From Balamuthia mandrillaris (taxonomy: Eukaryota > Discosea > Longamoebia > Balamuthiidae), in the NCBI GenBank assembly GCA_031835245.1, contig JAVKOQ010000060.1, forward strand, positions 62,001-126,000: DNA of 64,000 nt. The letters run 5' to 3'. Below, one piece after another: positions 59,787 through 64,000 of this stretch. Position numbers and translations under genes: made by a program. Every line of letters begins with the position of its first letter. Position 1 is the first letter of the stretch. The notes beneath the pieces were generated by a model, which was not told the origin of the DNA, searched no databases, and saw nothing but the letters and a program-made list of their open reading frames with translations.

Positions 59787-60862
59787 TCTCTTTCTCTTAG
59801 GTCCTTAAGCATTCTAACATTTGTCTCTCCTTTATAGTGTGGCTTATTTGTTACTTACAACACTTAGTCTGTACATTTTGACAAGAAAGCGCAAGCCTAC
59901 AGCACAAGATCCTGGTATTCCATCTTGCTTCTTATGTTCTTTCTTCTTTCTTTCTGACACCCTCCAAAAGGTTACACACTTTTAGCTGAATTCAAATTAG
60001 CACAGCTTCAAAGACTCGTCATTGGTCTCTTTTATCAATACTTTCGATTGGAGGTGGAAGAGTCCAAAGCATTTGTTTTCATTACACGAGAGCATGACCG
60101 TACCCACCGCTTCCTTAATCTATTGTTCTCAACAGTGCAGCGCTGTGAGGACATCTTTGATCCAATAGAGCCAGTCATTTACAACAAAGAGATTAGAACA
60201 AATATAGCAAATGATTTGCTGTTAGGCAAATCCACTCCAATTCATGCCTATGCTTTGCTCTTCCACAAAGTTTATCCAACTCGGTCCAGTCTTATTCTTC
60301 CTTTTGGCAGAAAAGGTTTCTTTCCAGCTCTCTCTCTCTCTCTCTTTCTCTCTCTTGCTTTCTTTCTTTCTTCCCTCTTTCTCATGCAAAAGAATTATTA
60401 TTTACTAGTGCTTTTTCAACAAAAGATACAGCAAATTGGATGAGGCGAACTCTCATTATAACAAATGAACATCTTATTCTTAGCAATGAAGATTTGACAC
60501 GGTGGCCTAAGCTGCATTATCCTGGTGCAAAGACTCCTACTAGCCCTCAGTTTAGACCAATCAATATGATTATTATCAGTGACATTGTTGCATTGGTTTG
60601 TACTTTTATTTTTTTCTTCCTTATCTTACTATTTATCCTATTTTTCTTTTTTTAAAAAATATAGGAACTTGATACAACAGAAGAAACCTACTTCAAAGTA
60701 GTCTATGAAAGAGATGTAATTGATACCAAAGAAAATCTGAGTATTGAGCTAATGACACAAGGCATGAAAGAAAGAAAGCAAATTGTGAAAATCATTTCAC
60801 AACTGTGGTATGCTTTATTCAAGTTACCATTAACGATTAATACCTTTTCTTCTAAGGGTTAA
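55413..60862 (+). CDS. STK11IP: STK11-interacting protein (LIP1) homologue
   Basis: Leucine-rich-repeat protein of the STK11IP/LIP1 family. Sixteen exons: 55413-55515, 55586-55678, 55783-55883, 56134-56214, 56343-56636, 56785-56990, 57064-57538, 57627-58351, 58437-58588, 58961-59246, 59334-59441, 59506-59733, 59838-59914, 59971-60315, 60426-60595, 60665-60862; 1213 residues (human about 1100). LRRs run from SVEHLELQGCKPQLIEGL through LSVLIVEEAGMTSLEELL, LRWLKCTRNAITRLDESL, LEYLNLGFNKISS and LEKLDLCDNLIEDFEE to the LWTKGNPIDAKPNYRL cap. KKKKRVAVIENLPSP and RWLLVLNELQKAES follow as in the family, then a coiled coil. C-terminal PH-like modules include a C-x2-C...C-x2-C zinc knuckle (CMNCSKVF, CPNCNGSF). 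The last codons read through a possible donor, so the extreme C-terminus is uncertain. Human STK11IP binds LKB1. Confidence 0.88.
55895..56057 (+). repeat. (TTCTTG)n array in STK11IP intron 3
   Basis: Tandem GTTCTT units fill most of the 250-bp third intron, with one CTCTTC interruption near 55977. On the sense strand it is a U-rich pyrimidine array punctuated by G. Confidence 0.85.
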
Positions 60863-61044
60863 TTTGTTATTGATTATTAAATTTGTTTTTCTTTTTCATC
60901 AAATCAGTTAAATGAAAAAGCAATAAAACTATTTGAACTTAACTGAACTTTTTCTCTTTTCAATTAAAAAAATAATATAAGAAAGTAAGTGAAAAGAGTT
61001 TATTTACTTTTTTCAAAAATTAGTTATTATTATATATTTTCTTT

Positions 61045-62215
61045 TTATAAATAATAATTTTCAAAAAGAAATTGTTTAAACCATTGTTTTGTTTTTTCTT
61101 TCATATTAGTACTGATATTAACTATAGTTGATGCTTTTATAAATATTACTTTTTGTTTTTCCTTTTCATAAGACTGAACAATTTTATCATTTGAAATGTT
61201 CAATTCCTTTTTCAAAAAATTAATAATCATTCACAAACAAAGAAATTTTAAAAATAAGTATACCTGTATCCAAATCCAAGAATGAGTAGTAATGAACAAC
61301 TGAACATGATAAGAACCTGCTAGTTGAAAGAGAAGTTTTTTAAATAAGAAAGCTAACCCGGACAAAGATGGATTTCAGGCTCTTCCACCAGAAAAACTCG
61401 TTCCTGTTCTTCTGTGGCAACAAGGGTAAAAAACAGCACCAATGAAGTGAAGACCTTGCGAAGAGCCTCTCCAGTGTGAATTATTTCTGTCTCATGGTCT
61501 CCTTCTGAAATAATGAAGTTGACTGTTGGAAGGCCCGACTCTTCTCCAAGGCGCAGACTATGGATGCCAAACAAGTCCTTCATATGCTTTGAGACCATTC
61601 CCTAAACAGCACAACAAGACAAAGTATAAACTATGAGTGATGTATTTTTGAGAACACAGCAACAGAAAAGCTTCAACCAACCTCAAAAGGACCAGCTTCA
61701 AGGTGTTTAAAGCGTTGTCGAATACCACGGGCAGAGGAGGTCAAGATGTCACCAGGCAACTGTTGTTCATTGGCTATCTCGAAGTCACTCTCAGACATGA
61801 ACGCAAAACGAACTTTTGTTGGGGGAAAGGGCTCTTCAGATGAACCTTTGCTATTGTCGCTTAATTGTATACGACCATTTCCTTTGATTTCCCAGCAAAT
61901 GGAGCGGTTGTTGATGGTCGCGTGGATGAGAGTGGGCGCAACAGCACCATGACGCGAGATGTGCTTCCAAGAACCACCTCCAAGCTGAGGAGCGTTGATG
62001 AGCTTGGCAAAATCCAGCGGGTGTATCTGAACGGAAGCAGAGGCCTTGTGGTTTGAGGGAGCTGTGCGGAGGTTGTAACTCCTGAGTGCAACGATGATCG
62101 CCCAAAGGAGAGAGGTCTTGCCAGAACCGTTTGCGCCCATAATCACGTTGACCCAGCTCAAATCTTCCAGAGCAAGCTCCTCGAATTGGCGGAAGTTCCG
62201 ACAAAGGCTCGTCAT
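61045..62215 (-). CDS. OLD/RecF-type AAA ATPase
   Basis: ABC-class ATPase of the AAA_15/AAA_21 (OLD-like) type. Exons 62215-61682, 61601-61358, 61319-61264, 61206-61045; 331 residues. It begins TSLCRNFRQFEELALEDLSW and has Walker A IMGANGSGKTSLLWA (about 29-43), Walker B RVFLVEEPEIHLCP and the switch VQLFITTHSW joined across two splices. The last exon (ELNISNDKIVQSYEKEKQKV onward) is much richer in A/T than the rest and could be mis-assigned. It is tail-to-tail with STK11IP. Substrate is unknown; eukaryotic members of this class are often of bacterial origin. Upstream its frame continues without a stop into a reverse-transcriptase fragment, so the ATG at 62215 was chosen because homology to the ATPase fold begins there. 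Confidence 0.75.
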
Positions 62216-62229
62216 GGTAGAAGGTGAAG

Positions 62230-62985
62230 ATAAGGCCGGAAGTGCTTGACCCATTGCAGTCTGGTAGAATGGGTGCTTGATGAGGGCATCCCGTAGTTCT
62301 ATGAAGGCGATCCGCTGAACCTCAGTCCAGCACCAAGTGGCGTCCTTCTTGAGCAACCGATTGAGTGGCGCAGCCAGGTCAGAGAAATGCGAGATGAATC
62401 CACGATAGTAGCCAGCCAAACCAAGGAACTGACGCAGCTCCTTGGGGTTCTTGGGGGCATGGCACTGGGTGATGGCAGAGACTTTGGCAGGGCTAGGCTT
62501 GACCACACCATTGCCCACAACGTGGCCGAGATAAGAAACGTCCAAGCAGAAGTTACACTTCTTGGGCTTTAGCCACATGTTGGCATTACGGATACGGTCG
62601 AAGACAGTTTGGAGGTCATGAAGATGAGCGTCAAAGCTAGGCCTGAAGACGATGATATCATCCACGTAGATCAGGCAAGAGACCCAGTTGAGCCCGGCAA
62701 GAACGATTTCCATGGCAGACTAGAACGTGGCGGGGGCGTTGGTCAAACCGAAAGGCACAGCCACAAACTCGAAGAGCCCACGGTGGCACACGAAGGCCGT
62801 TTTCTCGACGTCCTCATGGGCCATGACGCTCAGGTACTTGGCACGGATGAGGTGGTGCAGCGTGTCATTTATGCGCGGAATGGGGTACACGGCCTTAGTC
62901 CATGCAAAACCGCATGGTGCAATCCTTCTTCCTAGCCAACACGACGAGAATGTCAGTAACAGCTGCAACAGTGCAGCGCTCATCA
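62230..62985 (-). mobile_element. Truncated Ty3/gypsy reverse transcriptase fragment
   Basis: Retrotransposon polymerase remnant. In order on the minus strand: a VLARKKDCTMRF block, AVYPIPRINDTLHHL after a frame break at about 62890, EKTAFVCHRGLFEF, VPFGLTNAPATF, a TAG at about 62722, LIYVDDIIVF (the YxDD active-site loop), the KKCNFCLDVSYLGHVV thumb and ELRQFLGLAGYYRGFISHFS, ending around LIKHPF. The segment that carries the first catalytic Asp is deleted between AKYLS and MAHED. No integrase, Gag or LTR is visible. Dead. Confidence 0.85.
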
Positions 62986-63059
62986 GCAAATTGCCACGGT
63001 AGCAATGTCAGGTGTGCAGACTTCCAAGGAGGCAATGCGCTGGCGGGCATGAAGCTTAA

Positions 63060-64000
63060 TGTCCTCATCTGTGAGATTGGGGGCTATAATATCTATTCCA
63101 CCAGTTGCGGTCGGTGCCAGTGGAGGTCGAAGTCAGTCCATACGAATAGTTGGAGGGCGTGATTAGCATGGTCAGCTGCTCCAGAAATGGGACAACGTTC
63201 TGGCCCAAACGTAGGAAACTGAAGATTCTTGATCTGTCCACGGACAGCCTTTGAGTCCACAGGAGTAGGGGCAACGGGGAACCGCTGGGGGGAATGAGGC
63301 CGCGGGGAGGGAATCCTCTTGTGGTCTGTGAACAAGGTAAAGCGGCGGCCCCACAGCCAACAGGGCAAAGATCACAGCAAGAAGCTCTCGTTTCGTGGCA
63401 GGATAGTTGCCGTTGAGCAGAGTTGAGGGCACAACTAGCAAAGGCAATATAACGGCGAATATCATCAGCAGACTTTTGATAGAGCACAGCACCAACGCCA
63501 TATTGGGAAGCATCGGTACCAACAAGGAAAGGAAGACTGGGGTCCGGCTTGCTCAGAACCGGAGGTGAGCTGAGGATTCGGTGAAGGGCACTAATAGCTT
63601 CATCGCGGTTCCTATTCCAAAAGGGTCGCGCATCTGGAACGTTACGGAGGGCATCCAACGGAGCCGTTAATATAAGGGCACAAAGCTGCGCAGGAAGTTG
63701 ACAATGCCCAGATAAGACTGAAGCTGCTTGCCGGTAGTAGGTGCATGAAGGCTGTTAAAGGCGGAAGCTTGTCCAGATCAGGAGAATAGCCCTCGCTGGA
63801 GACAATATAGCCAACCAGTCGGAGTCGTGAGAAGCCAAAATGGCACTTCTCGATACGGAGACGGAGACTAGCGTTGTTGATGGCACGTAAAACCAAGCGA
63901 AGCTTCTCGAAGATACCCCTAATGATAGAATTGATGGCTCGAGGATCAATGCAGGTACAGACTCAAGTCCAATTGCCGTAGCATTCTTCTTTGGCACGCA
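63060..64000 (-). mobile_element. Decayed Ty3/gypsy RT-thumb and RNase H fragment (off right edge)
   Basis: A second retrotransposon fragment. LRIEKCHFGFSRLRLVGYIV (thumb) is followed after a frame change by a connection segment, then ALHRILSSPPVLSKPDPSLP, LVGTDASQYGVGAVLYQKS (RNase H first Asp), YIAFASCALNSAQRQLS, and in further frames RELLAVIFAL and RRFTLFTDHK. At least three frameshifts break it. It precedes the second fragment in the same orientation, ending just before the other fragment's RT begins, so the two may be pieces of one family joined by rearrangement rather than one intact copy. Confidence 0.8.

Overview
This window is nuclear DNA from an intron-rich unicellular eukaryote. 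The evidence is spliceosomal introns in nearly every gene, a tRNA with Pol III T-runs, and GC-rich coding exons set in AT/pyrimidine-rich introns and spacers. Nuclear-encoded mitochondrial proteins (QCR9, Cpn10, Twinkle, Mdm31-like) also appear. The mix of ZGRF1, STK11IP, GRIP golgin, homeobox and a CudA-like factor, together with poly-Ser/Asn/Gln tracts, suggests a free-living amoebozoan (Discosea, Balamuthia/Acanthamoeba type). The organism call is inference. Exon junctions were placed by hand from GT(GC)-AG sites, reading phase and family conservation; for almost every multi-exon gene below the exon lengths sum to a whole number of codons.

Layout. 1-5.7 kb: PP2A scaffold subunit (-, runs off the left edge), QCR9 (+), eIF3j (-), Cpn10 (+). 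6-10 kb: GRIP golgin (+) and a convergent type II membrane coiled-coil protein (-). 10.1-12.3 kb: a dead DDE transposase (-) and a divergent helix-turn-helix ORF (+). 12.4-16.5 kb: an Mdm31-like mitochondrial gene with a tRNA-Arg inside an intron, a second inverted tRNA-Arg copy, and a TLC-domain gene. 16.7-19.1 kb: phospholipase B-like. 19.2-21.0 kb: an F-box gene with duplicated relics. 21.7-27.3 kb: a CCCH/FG/NTF2 protein, a C20orf27 (ADISSP) homologue and an F-box/WD40 gene. 29-35.5 kb: a CudA-like regulator and a homeodomain protein. 36-42.8 kb: universal stress protein (-) and a 20-exon ZGRF1 helicase (+). 42.8-47 kb: STE20-like kinase (-). 47.5-51.6 kb: CCCH/RS/helicase-associated-domain protein (+). 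51.7-55.1 kb: Twinkle (-). 55.4-60.9 kb: STK11IP homologue (+). 61-64 kb: an OLD/RecF-type ATPase (-) fused in frame at its 5' side to decayed Ty3/gypsy fragments.

Genome style. Introns carry sense-strand (CT)n tracts with strong strand bias. GTTCGT donors are common, and three GC-AG introns are supported by phase and homology. Several start codons sit alone in tiny first exons. Two convergent pairs have stop codons only 21-22 bp apart. Functionally the window is ordinary housekeeping plus mitochondrial maintenance (Twinkle, Mdm31-like, Cpn10, QCR9), genome stability (ZGRF1) and gene regulation; there is no cluster acting as one pathway.
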